Shown: in pieces, positions 10,730 to 22,648 of the stretch | Position numbering within the stretch: the first letter of the stretch is position 1 | Layout of the letters: each line of letters begins with the position of its first letter | NCBI GenBank assembly: GCA_030295235.1 | Contig: AP026162.1 | Span: forward strand, 1 to 64,000 | Length of the DNA: 64,000 nucleotides | Reading direction: 5' to 3' | Source of the DNA: Fistulifera solaris | Lineage: Eukaryota > Bacillariophyta > Bacillariophyceae > Naviculales > Stauroneidaceae | Position numbers and translations under genes: made by a program | The notes under the pieces: model-generated | The model's input: the letters and a program-made list of their open reading frames with translations, nothing else | Told to the model about the DNA's origin: nothing | Database searches by the model: none

Positions 10730-13142
10730 CGGTCAACCAATCGAAAAAGTGCCGAAGTGGAGAGGATACATGACTTCGAGGCGTATCATTTTGTGGTTCG
10801 TTTGTCTATGGAGCTAATAGCGACGGAACCGGCATATGTTGCAGCTAAGGAACTGTTATTTATCGAAGAAAGCGATTTGATAAACGAAAGCAAGAAAGCT
10901 GTGGCTGGCCTTCTATTGGGCAGAGTCTAACAGATTGTACTGCCCGAAATTGACATGCGTATAAGCTTGATTGCTCAGCCTTCTTCATTATCATCGCAAG
11001 GTCGATGGGTACGGTAATTTCCATCATTTTATCGACGTACTCTCGTGTTGCAGACCTATCAAGCAGTGGCCATACTTTCAGTGCATTGCCATACTTTCAG
11101 CTATACGTACAACCTTTTCTTCTAAACTAAAGAGTTTTAGCTTTTCTTCGCTACGGCGACCGACCGCGAAAACGAAAACAAACAGTCATCGGTCATCGCT
11201 AAAGAGAAAAGATAAAGAGTATTTCTATTATAAAGAGCTACAACGTTAATCATGACGAGAATGTTTCACGAATCAAGATTTCGCTTAAGCAGAGGCTTAC
11301 ACTCTTGAAACGTCAAGTTCTCTAGTAGACGCTTTTAAAGCACAAACGTTCTACTGCTTAATCTTAGTCCCTTGCTTTAGTCTTGTGAAATGATCAGTGC
11401 CAGTACGCGTGTCGCCAAATTTACGGGTCAAACATCCGGTACAAACGATCTTTCGATTTCTACGTACACGTAGAATTCTACAGGTTCTAGTACAAAACCT
11501 TTTCTGTTGGCATATTGAATCACGTCGTATCACGTCGTGAGGCACATTTTGTTGATAATAATTAAGCAGATCATGTTTTCGTTTGAATAAATAGTTGTTT
11601 ATGACTAAAAATAATAATGCGGAGAGCATGGGGTAAGCCGCAGCACGCTATTGTCTATGGCTCGCTCGCATTTTGTCATTTTGCTCACGAAGGCGCGACG
11701 CCTCCTTTCACAGAAACCTTGAAAAGTCGAGCAACAAGCTCTGAATCGAGGCAATTTTCCCACAGGTAGCTTGCTAAATTCAAGGTTTGTTACATGTAAC
11801 ATCGAGCGGACGCGATACGCCGGGGATCGCTACATTATTCGCAATTTAGTGTCGTCTTGAGGCGGTCGTCGGTCGAATATGCTGATTATAAACATCATAC
11901 GCCTTGATCTCATCACCGCAGGCTCTTCTCAGTGCAACTTGAAATATAACTATACGACAAACCGTATTTCATTTGGAGAAATAACAATCAACCACTATGT
12001 TATATCCATTCAAAGGAAAGGGCCGAAAATTGACCATCGACGAAACCCGCGAACAACGAGCGACACAGGAGGACCCCGGATGCGCCGAATTGCGGAGCAT
12101 GTTCTCTTATGCAATATTGCTGGCTGTGACTGGATGTGCATCTCAAAATGCAATGTCTATAGAGATTCGGCGATTGAATTTCCGGATTCTGCAATTTCTG
12201 TTCAGGCGGCGATCAGTAGCTTCTAGAGTCATAACAGAACGCTCAAACCCTACTTAAACCGACATAATATTAAATACCATGACTTTTAAAAGAAAAATTG
12301 TTTTTCGAATGTAAACTGTGGCAAAAGAATCGACTTTGCGCTATTCATCGAACGGCACAAGCCGAAAATTGCTGGTCTACCAAAATGCGTATAACTGGAG
12401 ACTCAAGCGCTACCTCGATGCACAAAGTCGCCGATCTTCTTCCCATCTTACTTGTCTTGTGTTGTGTATACTTTGTGCATCCAACCATCCATGAATAATA
12501 GAGATCTCACTACGGAATTCGACCTTCGACTTGCGATGCAATGGGAAAGATTTCGTTTCCCGCGGACGCGGAACTGCACTGTGTCGAAACGCGCTAGTAG
12601 AGGAAATAATTTTGCAAGATTCCATATTCCGTACGACATTTAATCTGGTACTTGTTATCCTAAGTACAAAACCCAGAAAGATCAATACGTAGGATGTTTG
12701 ACCCGTAAAATTGATAAGGATATCACATTGAACGCGAGCGAAGCCGAACGTTCTTTCGCATCGGAAAATCGAAAGAACACTTGAAGACATCAAGCTAATA
12801 GTGTCAGCATTGCATGTTGTGAGTTGTAGCGAAGAACTTTTTATGCATTTGGGCATCAAAGATTCTTTAGACGATATGAAGAATGCGAAAATAGACAGTG
12901 CTTGTTCAATCTCTGGGTCTTTTCCTCAGTAGTAATTTGTTAACCGTTCTCAAAATAACGATCAACCGATGAGCATGATAGCTAACATTGATACTGGCAG
13001 TTCCGTCCTATACAGCTCTTCACAACAAGCGTTCAAATAATGAGACTAGGTGATAAGAAAGAATCAACTTGCCGTCTTCATTTTTGAACAAGCAACACCG
13101 ACTTGCATCCTCGTCAGCATTACATTAGATACGAGAAATTCA
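10730..13142. other. Gene-poor stretch
   Basis: About 2.4 kb with only short overlapping ORFs on both strands and no recognisable domain, signal peptide or spliced structure. It is AT-richer than the genes. No long repeat, terminal inverted repeat or LTR was seen. It could hold lineage-specific small genes or noncoding RNA that cannot be judged by eye. Confidence 0.35.
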
Positions 13143-13469
13143 ATGTTGCCTCGCAATCAAAAGCCGGCCAGTGTTAAATTCAGTGATACCGTGCAGATTG
13201 TTACAATTCAAAGACTCTCGACATGGCAGATCGAGTCGTTTTGGTATACTAAAGATGAATATGAGCGGATCAGGAACCGATGCCTGCAATCTCTTTCGAA
13301 GAAGCGATCCGGAACTTTTAAAGAGTCGTCTACAAACACTTTCCTTGGTCTTCAACATTTAACCATAGAAAGAAAACTCCAACGAAACGTACACCGCCGA
13401 ATACGACTTATTGAATTGCAAGATGAGTTGAGCACGTTGAGAGTTTCCGAGTCTGCTCGATCTGCGTAA
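13143..13469 (+). CDS. Small diatom-family protein (FWYTxxEY type)
   Basis: Protein of 108 aa from the ATG at 13143. This ATG is chosen because the conserved part begins just after it: ASVKFSDTVQIVTIQRL, then ESFWYTKDEYERIRNRC, a central LGLQHLT motif, and a basic C-terminal helix. This K/R-V-x-F...FWYTxxEYxxIR...GLxHLT layout is one I associate with a multi-copy family of unknown function in diatom genomes. The gene is intronless, with its 3' end convergent to the RecQ gene 66 bp away. No catalytic residues or targeting signals are visible. Confidence 0.7.
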   Translation: MLPRNQKPASVKFSDTVQIVTIQRLSTWQIESFWYTKDEYERIRNRCLQSLSKKRSGTFKESSTNTFLGLQHLTIERKLQRNVHRRIRLIELQDELSTLRVSESARSA

Positions 13470-13535
13470 CAATTTCCTTGTCGACCCACCTACATGTAAA
13501 TTAAGCCTGCTATACTCCTGCTACTAAAACCATTG

Positions 13536-16208
13536 TTATCCTTCAAATTCATATTCTTCGTCCTCACTCCCATACCATAAAGGATCACTCACACTCCTGT
13601 CACGAACTGCCGGAGGCGAGGGCTTGCTGTCGGACTCATCTGAGAATATTTCTATGACATCTAGCGAGACCTTAGCAGGTTTGGCTTTCGAATTGACTTT
13701 CTTTGCTCGCGTAGCCTTTGAGATAGGCTTCTTTGATGCTTTCGTTTTCTTTTTTGCTGCAGACTGCTTAGCCTTAGTCGGTACCATTCGTTTCTTTGTT
13801 GTTAACCACGCACCATCAGAAGCAGAAGTTTTCCTTGCTTTCGGGCGGGTCGTACTCGAGGCAGGCTTTGAGCTGTTCGAATCTAAATGCTTTGGAAGTG
13901 AAACAGTCACCTGCGGATTCGGTGATTGCAAAAGACGATGACCAAGTGGACCTAAAACAACGTAAATGATAGTGCTGCAACACAATATTGATTGATGAGT
14001 AAAGGTTGCCTTGACCTACGGAATAGAAGGACGAAAACAAAAGGTGCACTTACTCGTACGATGACCACTTGGGTTCCGACAGTATAATGTTTTCCAAAAG
14101 GAGTGCGATGATGATTCTTTCGCAGTCATCAGATGATAAATTGTCTCTGGAAGGCGGGTTATCTTGAACACTGCCGTACCAAATGCGTCAGATTTACTGT
14201 CGAGCGTCTGTTTCATTAGATGTGCACTTACCATGGTAGAGCATTCTCTGGTCGTGTACGCCAATCTTTCAACAGCATCGCCGGAGTCATATTGACTCCT
14301 TCTTGTTGTCTATGGTGTAGAACCTGCAGCAACGTTTTTGCATGCTTCCCAACTTCTCTGCGCTCCGAAGTGATACCGTCATTGCGTAAGCAAATATCCT
14401 TGAGTGAGCTTTCAGGGTCTGGTTCACCGAGATGCGTCATTAATGTAGCACGACAAATGGAATCATTTCCGTTCATTTGACCGTAACGGATCATGGGCCA
14501 CACCAGCTCTTCGCCACTCGATCCATGTACCATTTTCAACATACGTATAACGTCCTTTATTCCTGAGTGTAAGAAAATAAAAGGGCGTGAACTAGGAGCA
14601 TTCAAACAGTTGGACTCACCTTTGGGCTATAGTACAAAACGCAATCAGTTGGTGTTTGACCATCTCTCCCAGCTCGCCCCGATTCCTGATAATAAGCTTC
14701 CAGCGTCTTGGATATGCAATGGTGTAGTACAAAACGAACATTCGGCTTGTTTATACCCAGCCCAAATGCGATGGTAGCGACAACGACCTGCGTTTCATCT
14801 CGCATCCAGCTTTGATGAACGTATTCTTTCTGCGTCTTCGAAACGTCACTGTGATAGGGCCGCGCCACAACTCCCATTTGGCATAGTTCATCCGCGACAG
14901 CATCCGCATCTTTGCGCGACAACGTGTAGACGATGCCGGGACTTCGGGGATATTTCGAATGAATGAACTCAGCCATGGCTGCAGTGACAGATCCTTTTCC
15001 TTCCGGTTTGGGTACTACGGAGTAAGTTAGATTGGGCCGGTTGGCTTTGGATCGAAAGAATTGATAATCGTTCATGCGCAATATGCGACAAACATCTTCT
15101 CGAACTCTCTCTGATGCGGTCGCTGTCAGTGCCAGAAGCGGAACGGAAGGGAAGTGCGCCTTCAGTACACCTAGCTTGGTGTAATCGGGCCGGAAATCGT
15201 GTCCCCATTGACAGGCACAATGACATTCGTCGATGACAAAACGCGCCAATCTACCTTGTGCATGCAATCGGTCCATTTCGCTGCCCAATTTGTTGGACTG
15301 ACTAATCTTTTCGGGCGTCACGAACACCAAACAAACACCTCCGTCAGGATCACGCACGCGCTGCCATCGTTGTGCGTGCTCGGACGAGCCTATACCAGAT
15401 GTGAATGAAACGGCGCTACCTTGCTGGAATTGATTCATTTGTTCTTCTTGATCTTGGATCAGCGATAACAGAGGGCTGACAACAAAAGTGACTTTGTGCC
15501 GCTCGAGCAGGGCCGGTAATTGATAAGTAAGGGACTTTCCGCCTCCTGTGCGCATCAATACGAACACATCGCGGTTACTGAGAGTCGCATTGATGATTTC
15601 TTTTGATTATCTCGAAAGGAAGGAATACGAAACTGATTTCTTAAGACATCATACATTCGTTGCGACCACGGAAAGTTCTCATCGTGTCGCCAATAGTCGA
15701 GTGGGTCGATCGTCGACGAAGTTGTAGCTGTAGTTGTTGAAATAGAAGCAGGACGAGGACGTTGTAACTCGAGCGGGCGTAACGGTGGATTGATTGCCAA
15801 AGAGGAAGGAGTCACTTTTTCTGTATGTCTCAAGGGTGACTGCGTAGATGGTTCAGGTAAGACTTCGTCCGGATGTTGCGTAAGTCTTTGTTGTTGCGTG
15901 ATCGAGGGTCTTTCCGGTGACGTTTCTTGATGATCGGTATTGTCGTGCCGTTGACAAGAAACAACGTTTGGAATAGTTTCTGACTTGATATTACGACTTT
16001 GTGCATTTCCAGTCAAGATTCTTTCCTCCAGTTGATCGATATCCTCGTCTAATTGTACAAGAACTTTCTCTACGTCTTCCATTTCCGTCAACAACTCTTT
16101 CATTTGCGCCTCCAGCAGAACCTTTTGATCGAAAAGATCTTGCAATCTCTGACGCTTACAATTGCGTTCTTCTTCTAGAAGCGATAACTCTATTACGTGC
16201 TGTTCCAT
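13536..16208 (-). CDS. RecQ-family DNA helicase
   Basis: ATP-dependent 3'-5' DNA helicase of genome maintenance. Exons are 14620-16208, 14232-14554, 14054-14170 and 13536-13974; introns are 61-79 nt. A coiled coil (residues about 5-60) is followed by a Pro/Ser-rich linker. The helicase core has MRTGGGKS (Walker A), VIDECHCACQWGHDFR, ALTATA, HSDVSK, ATIAFGLGINKPNVR and YYQESGRAGRDG, the full RecQ motif set. A zinc-binding/winged-helix (RQC-like) part follows, and then a Lys-rich, Ser-rich tail with an acidic end. No HRDC domain is evident. One G is apparently missing at 15600 (DNQKEIINATL expected). The start MEQHVIELSLLEEE is chosen over an upstream hydrophobic extension. About 822 aa. Confidence 0.93.
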
Positions 16209-16579
16209 TATGAATATAAGTATGCAAGACAAACATGAACGACGAAAGACAATGACAATGACAAAAAGAAGCGCCGTTGTTATTGCGCAGGATCGCGAGG
16301 ATGCGCTTTGACTTTTCGACGGCGTGCATGTGCGCGGCGATAGCATGCGAGTCAGTCACGAATGAATGAATCGATCGTTACAACCGAAGCGACACGGCTT
16401 CGACGACTGTGCAAGATTAAGTGCCGTCGACTTTCCCCTCGACTAAACTTCACTACTCCGTATTAGACTAGCCTTAGCTACATAGTTACTATGAAATTAT
16501 GGAACAGAAATTGCAATCAAATATTTACCCTTCTCACTTTTCCAATACTTCAATTTTCAGTTTTTATCGCCTTGTCCCA
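16209..16579. other. Intergenic, RecQ upstream region
   Basis: Promoter side of the RecQ gene and 3' flank of the kinase gene. Contains cgatcg-rich sequence near 16365-16380 but no ORF with conserved content. Confidence 0.35.
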
Positions 16580-17737
16580 TTAAACTATTTCGGCATCGTT
16601 TCGTTTGTCCCCAGTTAAGCGTGTGTCCGTGTCAAGAGTGGAATCTAGAATGGCTTTGCTCTTCTTCTTGGCTTTGATTTCTGATGTTCTATTTGGAATT
16701 ACCCCGTCCTCTTGTTCCAGTAGTTGCACTATTTCTTCAAATTGCACAACAATATCGCGAAAAGAAGGACGCTTCGCAATATCAGTTGCCCAGCATGCTT
16801 CCATGAGACTCGACCAAGAATAGGGCCACGATTTGTGCGGTTTGGGGCGTTGACCCTGTTGAACCACTTTTTCATCGTGCATCCGCTGATTGTAACCCGC
16901 AAAAGGAGTTTGCAATGAACAAATCTGCCAAAACAGAACACCAAAAGAGTACGCATCAACGGTCTCATTGTAAGGGCGATCAAGTGCAACTTCGGGAGCC
17001 ATATATCGCAGCGAGCCAGTATTTCCTGTAAGTAAATAGCAGCCGTCTTCATTTTGTGCGATGTCATCTAATCGTTTGGCCAATCCGAAGTCGAACAACT
17101 GAATTTGTGGATCAACACCATCCGTGAAACCTAAATTGTCGGGTTTGAGGTCGCGGTACACGATGCGGTTGGCATGCAAATAATCAATCGCCTTGGCTAT
17201 ATCTCTTGCGACATGCAACCGTTCTTTCCATACGGCGTGTAGTTGAGGTGCTTTCGCACAGCAATAGCCACACAACGGAAACCATGTGCCACTTGCTTCT
17301 CCCACTAACTTTCTCCAATAATTGAATTTCTTGTCCAATGTCCCACTCAGTCGATCTAAAACAATAAAGAAGCGACTTTCTCGTGGATCCGTATTCGCCA
17401 TGGCCCTCATCTGAACAATATGCGGATGCGACAGTGTGCGTAAGAAATCAGCTTCGATTGCCAAATCAGTCACTCCCTTAATGTGCTCCTCAACTGGTAG
17501 ATCCGTACGTAGCATTTTTAATACGTATGCACGAGTCTGGTTAATTTCGCGAGCTAAATCTTTGCGTTGCTGTGTATCTGCTTCGTCCGTATCGTTGACA
17601 TCATCCAAATCGATTGCAACAACCTCCGATACTGTCGAGAATCCGCCAGTACCGACGGACCTGCCTAATTTTGAGGAAATCAATGAAATGCAATGTGAGA
17701 AGCTATGACCATGAATCAAGCGAGCGCGCTTCTTCAC
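16580..17737 (-). CDS. Ser/Thr protein kinase (diatom GGFSTVSEV type)
   Basis: One protein-kinase domain. GTGGFSTVSEV forms the Gly-rich loop, AYVLKML carries the ATP-binding Lys, and AIEADFLRTLSHPHIVQM holds the helix-C Glu. The catalytic loop reads YRDLKPDN (Tyr in place of the usual His of HRD). LFDFGLAK gives DFG and TGSLRYMAPEV the APE region, and PYNETVDAYSFG is the F-helix. An insert between lobes contains CGYCCAKAPQ. This GGFSTVSEV/TGNTGSLRYMAPE form is one I know from an expanded kinase family in diatoms and other SAR algae; substrates are unknown. No in-frame ATG precedes the loop: the open frame starts after a stop near 17752, so a 5' exon is missing. A MYYDRNYMR-like frame upstream (about 17760-17790) may be part of it. 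The Lys-rich tail could be a nuclear signal. Confidence 0.88.
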   Translation of the reverse strand: MKKRARLIHGHSFSHCISLISSKLGRSVGTGGFSTVSEVVAIDLDDVNDTDEADTQQRKDLAREINQTRAYVLKMLRTDLPVEEHIKGVTDLAIEADFLRTLSHPHIVQMRAMANTDPRESRFFIVLDRLSGTLDKKFNYWRKLVGEASGTWFPLCGYCCAKAPQLHAVWKERLHVARDIAKAIDYLHANRIVYRDLKPDNLGFTDGVDPQIQLFDFGLAKRLDDIAQNEDGCYLLTGNTGSLRYMAPEVALDRPYNETVDAYSFGVLFWQICSLQTPFAGYNQRMHDEKVVQQGQRPKPHKSWPYSWSSLMEACWATDIAKRPSFRDIVVQFEEIVQLLEQEDGVIPNRTSEIKAKKKSKAILDSTLDTDTRLTGDKRNDAEIV

Positions 17738-18675
17738 GCTCTCCTGTGTAAATTAAAACGTACCGCATGTAATTTCTGTCGTAGTACATTCCGGGCAACA
17801 ATGTTTAAGAATCTAAAAGAAATTTTACACGCGAATTCAGCAATAATAAAACGCACCAGAAAACGCAAATTGCACAATCTTTCGTGTCTCTTTCTCTTCT
17901 ATCATCGTCATATTCAAGTCGTCTGAAGGCTGTTGATGAAGATGATTGTAATAATTCCACTGATAACGTCGCACAGGATTTCGCGGTGTTTTTCGTTTCA
18001 TGCACAACAAAGATTTCTCTGGAGAGTGTTAGGACCGGCAAATGCTCTCTCGGTGGATCTCGTGTGGCTTGGTCGTATCGGCCTTGTAATAATGGAAAGC
18101 TTTACCTATGGGTTGCGCCATGGCCGCATCGCCGACAAACTGGCGGATACGCAATAATCAAAACGTGTTGCGGCTTACCAATAACCTTAACTGGTAGCCT
18201 CAACTCTATTAGACATGAATAGGGAACTCGTGAGTCATTTGGCTCGCTCAGTCACGAGTCTTGAATTGAGAATGAAATAATGATGTAAACCTTACAAGTT
18301 ACAAGTAGACTGTATAAACTGCTCAAAATGTCCGAGGTACTGTTTCGACTTAGTGGTGTCTTGAATGAATCTTGAATCTTCGTTTTATTTAGATCTTTTA
18401 TTAAAAGTACTGACATCAGACGAGAGACGACTCCTCTGTTAGAGGGAAGAAGAAGGCCCAATGCTATTGCTCGAGACAGAAGATTCAAACTGCCCAATCC
18501 CTCGGCGGAACTTGTGTAACACTGCTCCTTCGCATTGCTCCTGCGTCCTGCGCCAATAATTTCAAAAAGGAGAACGCACAAGCATCACAATTGATTGCAA
18601 TCGATAGCACCTAACATTATAAGTGGAGCGACAGCAATTTGTTAATCGATTTGCTGTACCTGGTAGCTATTCAAC
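17738..18675. other. Intergenic region with possible kinase 5' exon
   Basis: The proximal 100-300 bp probably contain the missing first exon of the kinase, but no unambiguous ATG and donor pair was found. The remainder has short ORFs without conserved features. Confidence 0.35.
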
Positions 18676-18924
18676 ATGCAACTACCGTCAACAACAAACC
18701 CGCGATTTTCTGGAGCCAAAAACATGCCCGGCGAGAAAAGAAGAGAGTCGCTCGGTCTAAAATCTTCTTCGAACGGCCTCATGAAGATGAAGCTGTCCAA
18801 AGCATTTAAAAAATCAATCGTCACTACTAACAGCGATGACGACGAAGATGATCGATGGAATTCTACATCATCTTCCGAGTTATCTTTGGATGCTCCACCG
18901 TCGCCCCCAAAACGTAGTCTATAG
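18676..18924 (+). CDS. Small hypothetical protein, acidic centre
   Basis: 82-codon ORF. A basic N-terminal half (KNMPGEKRRESLGLKS, KLSKAFKKS) is followed by an acidic Ser-rich segment (NSDDDEDDRW) and a Pro-rich basic end (APPSPPKRSL). This composition resembles short intrinsically disordered proteins common in diatoms rather than random sequence, but no homologue is named. It is intronless with no targeting signal. Confidence 0.45.
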   Translation: MQLPSTTNPRFSGAKNMPGEKRRESLGLKSSSNGLMKMKLSKAFKKSIVTTNSDDDEDDRWNSTSSSELSLDAPPSPPKRSL

Positions 18925-19232
18925 CTGATCAGCACCAGAACGTTACTGCAGTACTTCGACACCATTTGGCTTGGGCTGCTTGTGTTTCAGGCACCTTTCA
19001 AAAAACTCGGAATTTATGAGCGGTTCGGTCTGTGAGCATAACTATGGTTCGAGACAACGTTTGCCTCGCGAGTAAAACGCAATTATCAACATGTGAATTT
19101 ACATGAATATTAATTCTTAAATACACCTTATAAAGCCGATCTTATTTGTACATGCTAAAACTGTTGATTTGTCACCTTGCAAGGCTCGTGTGAGCAACAA
19201 TGATTGACAACTTACACGAACATTGTGTCTGG

Positions 19233-19496
19233 TTATCTATCATCGCAGAGCATGGATCGGCGACGACCAGGTTTCCTGAGTGTCCTCTGTGAACGGATAT
19301 AGCTTTCAGATGATGACCATCGCGACAAAGGGAATCTGTTTGTCACCAAAAGTGCCGATGGTGTTTCAGCTTCAAACTCAATTGTTCTGTTGCTGGCCAG
19401 GTCAAAAACAACTTTCTTGGATGCAGAAGAGACAAACGAGGCGGAAGAAGTGTTCCTAGAGCTTATCGGATCGCCCCTGGATCTTGTGGAAACCAT
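19233..19496 (-). CDS. Small hypothetical protein
   Basis: 87-codon ORF from the ATG at 19496 (MVSTRSRGDPISS). A Ser-rich start precedes KKVVFDLASNRTIEFE, a short beta-like motif, then RWSSSESYIRSQRTLRK. The order (V-x-F strand, then an aromatic/SxxxYIR helix) loosely recalls the FWYTxxEY family at 13143-13469, but similarity is too weak to assign. A longer upstream extension to 19577 is open and less protein-like. Confidence 0.4.
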   Translation of the reverse strand: MVSTRSRGDPISSRNTSSASFVSSASKKVVFDLASNRTIEFEAETPSALLVTNRFPLSRWSSSESYIRSQRTLRKPGRRRSMLCDDR

Positions 19497-19669
19497 TTTG
19501 CAAACGGAGCTCTGGTCCGTATATGCTTTGATTTCGTGCAAAGGTTGCGGACTGGTCTTCTGATGGATGATTAACATTGAAGTATAGTATAATCAAAGTG
19601 TTGCCTGTTAGATGAAACGTTCAAAATTGTGGTAGGATTCTTTCTCTTTTGTTTCATTTCAACCCCACA

Positions 19670-19695
19670 CCTTCCACCTTCCACCTTCCACCTTG
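19670..19695. repeat. Short tandem repeat (ccacctt)n
   Basis: Four near-perfect 7-bp units of ccacctt/ccttcca, followed by a similar gtgactt duplication. Simple intergenic minisatellite. Confidence 0.8.
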
Positions 19696-20268
19696 TGACT
19701 TGTGACCGAGAGCGAAAAGTGAAAAGCGAAGGGAATAAGCTGTGGGCTGTGGCTGGCGGCTGGCGGCGGTTCAGACGGGCATAAGATAGCATCTATAATA
19801 AGGTTACGCGGAAAGCGGATCCGCCATCCGCCATCCGCTATTTGGTACTGTACAAAGTATGAGGTCTTTGCGTTGTACAGTTTCATGTTTAATGTTTATC
19901 ATAGTTTCGAAGAAATAAAAATGACGTCAATAATCGATAAATCATAAATCTGCTTTCATTCTAACTGTTTCTATTCATAATTAAGTCCATCGAACGGTCA
20001 TCGGTCATCGCAGTTCGCATGTCTTCGCATTCGGAACAGAAAAATGACTGTGTACTTTAGGGCTGGTAGTATTTGAAAGAATTTGTTGCTTTTGTGAGTG
20101 ATTTACGATTTACGTGGTCCTGTGTCTACAGTCTACAGTAAACTTTAACTGCAAGCGGTAGGTGGCGAGGATATCAATCACTTCCGACTAACGTCATTGA
20201 CGATTCTTAACGTTGTTATGTATTGTTATTGTTATTATCAGCCCCTCGCCCCTCATTTTGCTCCCTTT

Positions 20269-20301
20269 GACTCCTGACTCCTGACTCCTGACCCCTGACT
20301 T
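20269..20301. repeat. Short tandem repeat (ctcctga)n
   Basis: Four tandem 7-bp ctcctga-like units, the last with cc for ct. Simple intergenic minisatellite. Confidence 0.8.
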
Positions 20302-20756
20302 GACACGCAGTTGACATTCGCCATCGCCAATCCACAAACTAACAATAGAAAGCCCCTTCGGCGTTCGTCAATACGAAGTATTATCTTACGTATTTCTTCT
20401 ATGATTTACTAACAGAAATACCTGAAAAATGAATTGTGAGCTCTTCATTGAAAGAATGCATTTACAGTTTCAAAGAGACGACAGATAGCATATTTCTTGA
20501 TCGTGACAAAAGCTACACAAACATTTCATTCCCGTAAAGTACTATGACGATGCCAGTAGTCAGTTTGTCCGCCGCGCGCGGAGCGGCGCTCGGTGTAAGT
20601 GTAAACGAGAGCAACCATGGAGATCACTTGACATTGTGTCGTCGCTAAGAATTATTTGCAGGCGACGAGCTACTCGCATTCATTGCTTGTCTTGGAGGAC
20701 CAGCGAAAAGGGCTCGTAATTCGTTAAAGAACGAGGGAAAGAAAGGCAATTGTATA

Positions 20757-22543
20757 ATGATAATTCAACTCACATTTCCAAGATTTCGGGTGTTATGCCA
20801 ACGATCGCTTTCCTTTTCTGCGGCTAGAGCGAATCGTTTTCTAGCTGCAGCAATGGAGCCGCAGCGACTAATTAGTCAAAAAAGATGTTTTCATCCTAAT
20901 CACGTAATGGATGCTAACGAGGAAAATCATGAAAGCCAACAGAAAAAACATCTTGATCGCAGGAAAAAGCCTTATCATCGATTGCAAGTTTGCATTGTGG
21001 GGCCACCCAACGCGGGAAAATCTACTCTATACAATCGACTGTGTCGTCCTTCTCGTCGACGACCTGCTCTGGTAAGTCCTACCGCCGGAACAACTCGCGA
21101 TACACTAGAAGCCGAAGGACAACTGGGAGGACTGTTTTTTGATATAATGGATACTGCCGGCTTGACTCGAACGGCGCAAATGGCGTCACTCCGTCCTGTG
21201 CATGCGGATGTGATCCTATTCACTCTAGATGGGCGAGAGAGGGTGACACGACTGGTGCAAGAGTGGGCTCGGTGGTTGCGACAGTCCTTTTGTCATCGCG
21301 CAATGATGATACGAGTATTCTGGTGCTGTGCAATAAACTCGAACACACTGCCACACATCGAGACGATTTCGACGAGCACTGGCATGAGTGGCTCTCTTTA
21401 GGTCTCGGTGAACCTCTAGCGATTTCAGCTATCCACGGAGATGGCTTAGCTGACTTAGCTGTCATTCTCCAAGAAGAACATGAGAAGCGAATGCATCTAA
21501 GCGACGATGATACAGCCGAACAGCGTACCCACGACGAAAAGAATGAGACCAATGAATGCGAGGACAAACCGCTTACCATGGCCATTCTGGGTCGCCCCAA
21601 CGTGGGTAAGTCTACTCTGGTGAATACCTTGTTTGGTGCGGAACGTGTTTTAACGGGACCGAACCCTGGCGTGACACGTGACGCGGTGACGATTCCGTGG
21701 CAATGGAAAGACCATGTCATACATTTGGTAGATACAGCGGGTATACGAAAGCCACAGCATACATCCAAGTCACATTCTTACAGCGCGAACGACTCGACTT
21801 GGTTGGAAGAACAGGCTGTCCAAGATGCATGGAGAGCGTTGCAGTTTTCGCATGTTGCAGTATTAGTGTTGGATGCAACGGCGCGACAGCTGACTCAACA
21901 AGATCTTCGTATCGCCGCGGCTATCGTTGAAGAAGGACGTGCACTGGTAGTGGTTGTCAATAAAATGGATACATTGTTGGAGGAAGACTACTCCGTTACT
22001 GATTTAGAAAAGGATGTCCGTGATCATCTCGAATCGCGATTCCCTATGCTACGAAAAACTCCGATTGTTGTGCTGAGTGCGCTGCATCAAACTTCTCAGA
22101 ACATTCAGAAGGCGCTTTTACCTGTAGTAATTCGTGCTGAACAACGATGGCAACGTAAAATTACGACAGGACAACTGAATCAATGGATGGCTGAAATTCA
22201 AAAAGAATATTCGTCTGGATCAGGTTTTCCCAAAATCAAGTATATGGTGCAAACAAATACAAGGCCACCAACATTTGTCCTGTTCACCAATCACGTGCCG
22301 GCGAACGACTCCTATTTACGCTACTTGACACGCCACTTCCAAGATACGTTTGAGCTGTACGGCATGGCCGTACGTTTGTTTTTTCGGACAAGCAAGAACC
22401 CGTTTGTTTCTGCATCAACCTCAAACAAGACAACACGCGGCGGTAGCGGTTTAGGGGGACGAGCAGCTCGTCAAGAGCGCAAAGTAAAGGCATTAAAGAG
22501 CGGAGAGACAGTCAAGCGTCGTAGACGAATCAAGCGCAAATAA
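20757..22543 (+). CDS. der: Der/EngA-type double GTPase, organellar
   Basis: Ribosome-assembly GTPase with two Era-like G domains in tandem. Domain 1: GPPNAGKST (G1), SPTAGTTRD (G2), DTAG (G3) and CNKLE (G4, with Glu where Asp is usual). Domain 2: GRPNVGKST, GPNPGVTRD, DTAGIRK and NKMD. A C-terminal KH-like region (KYMVQTNTRPPTFVLFTNH) and a Lys/Arg-rich tail (RRRRIKRK) follow. The first about 75 residues are Arg/Ser-rich without acidic residues at the start, like a mitochondrial or plastid import sequence; there is no ASAFAP motif. One base is apparently missing in the cctttt run at 21284-21290, between WARWLRQ and DTSILVLCNK. No intron. About 595 aa. Confidence 0.92.
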
Positions 22544-22648
22544 AATTCACTAGTTATTGTGCGTATATATGTATTTGCATCTTGAGAGACCACGCGATCT
22601 TGACTTTAAGATGTCTACTTTTGCGTCGTTCTTCTCCTTGTTGCTTCT

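Larger units (their letters stand above)
19497..20756. other. Intergenic region rich in short tandem motifs
   Basis: About 1.26 kb without a supported gene. It carries several short tandem runs: ccttccacctt units near 19670-19695, ccgccatccg near 19814-19839 and ctcctga units near 20269-20301. ORFs here are low-complexity translations of these runs. The 3' part should be the Der promoter. Confidence 0.45.
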
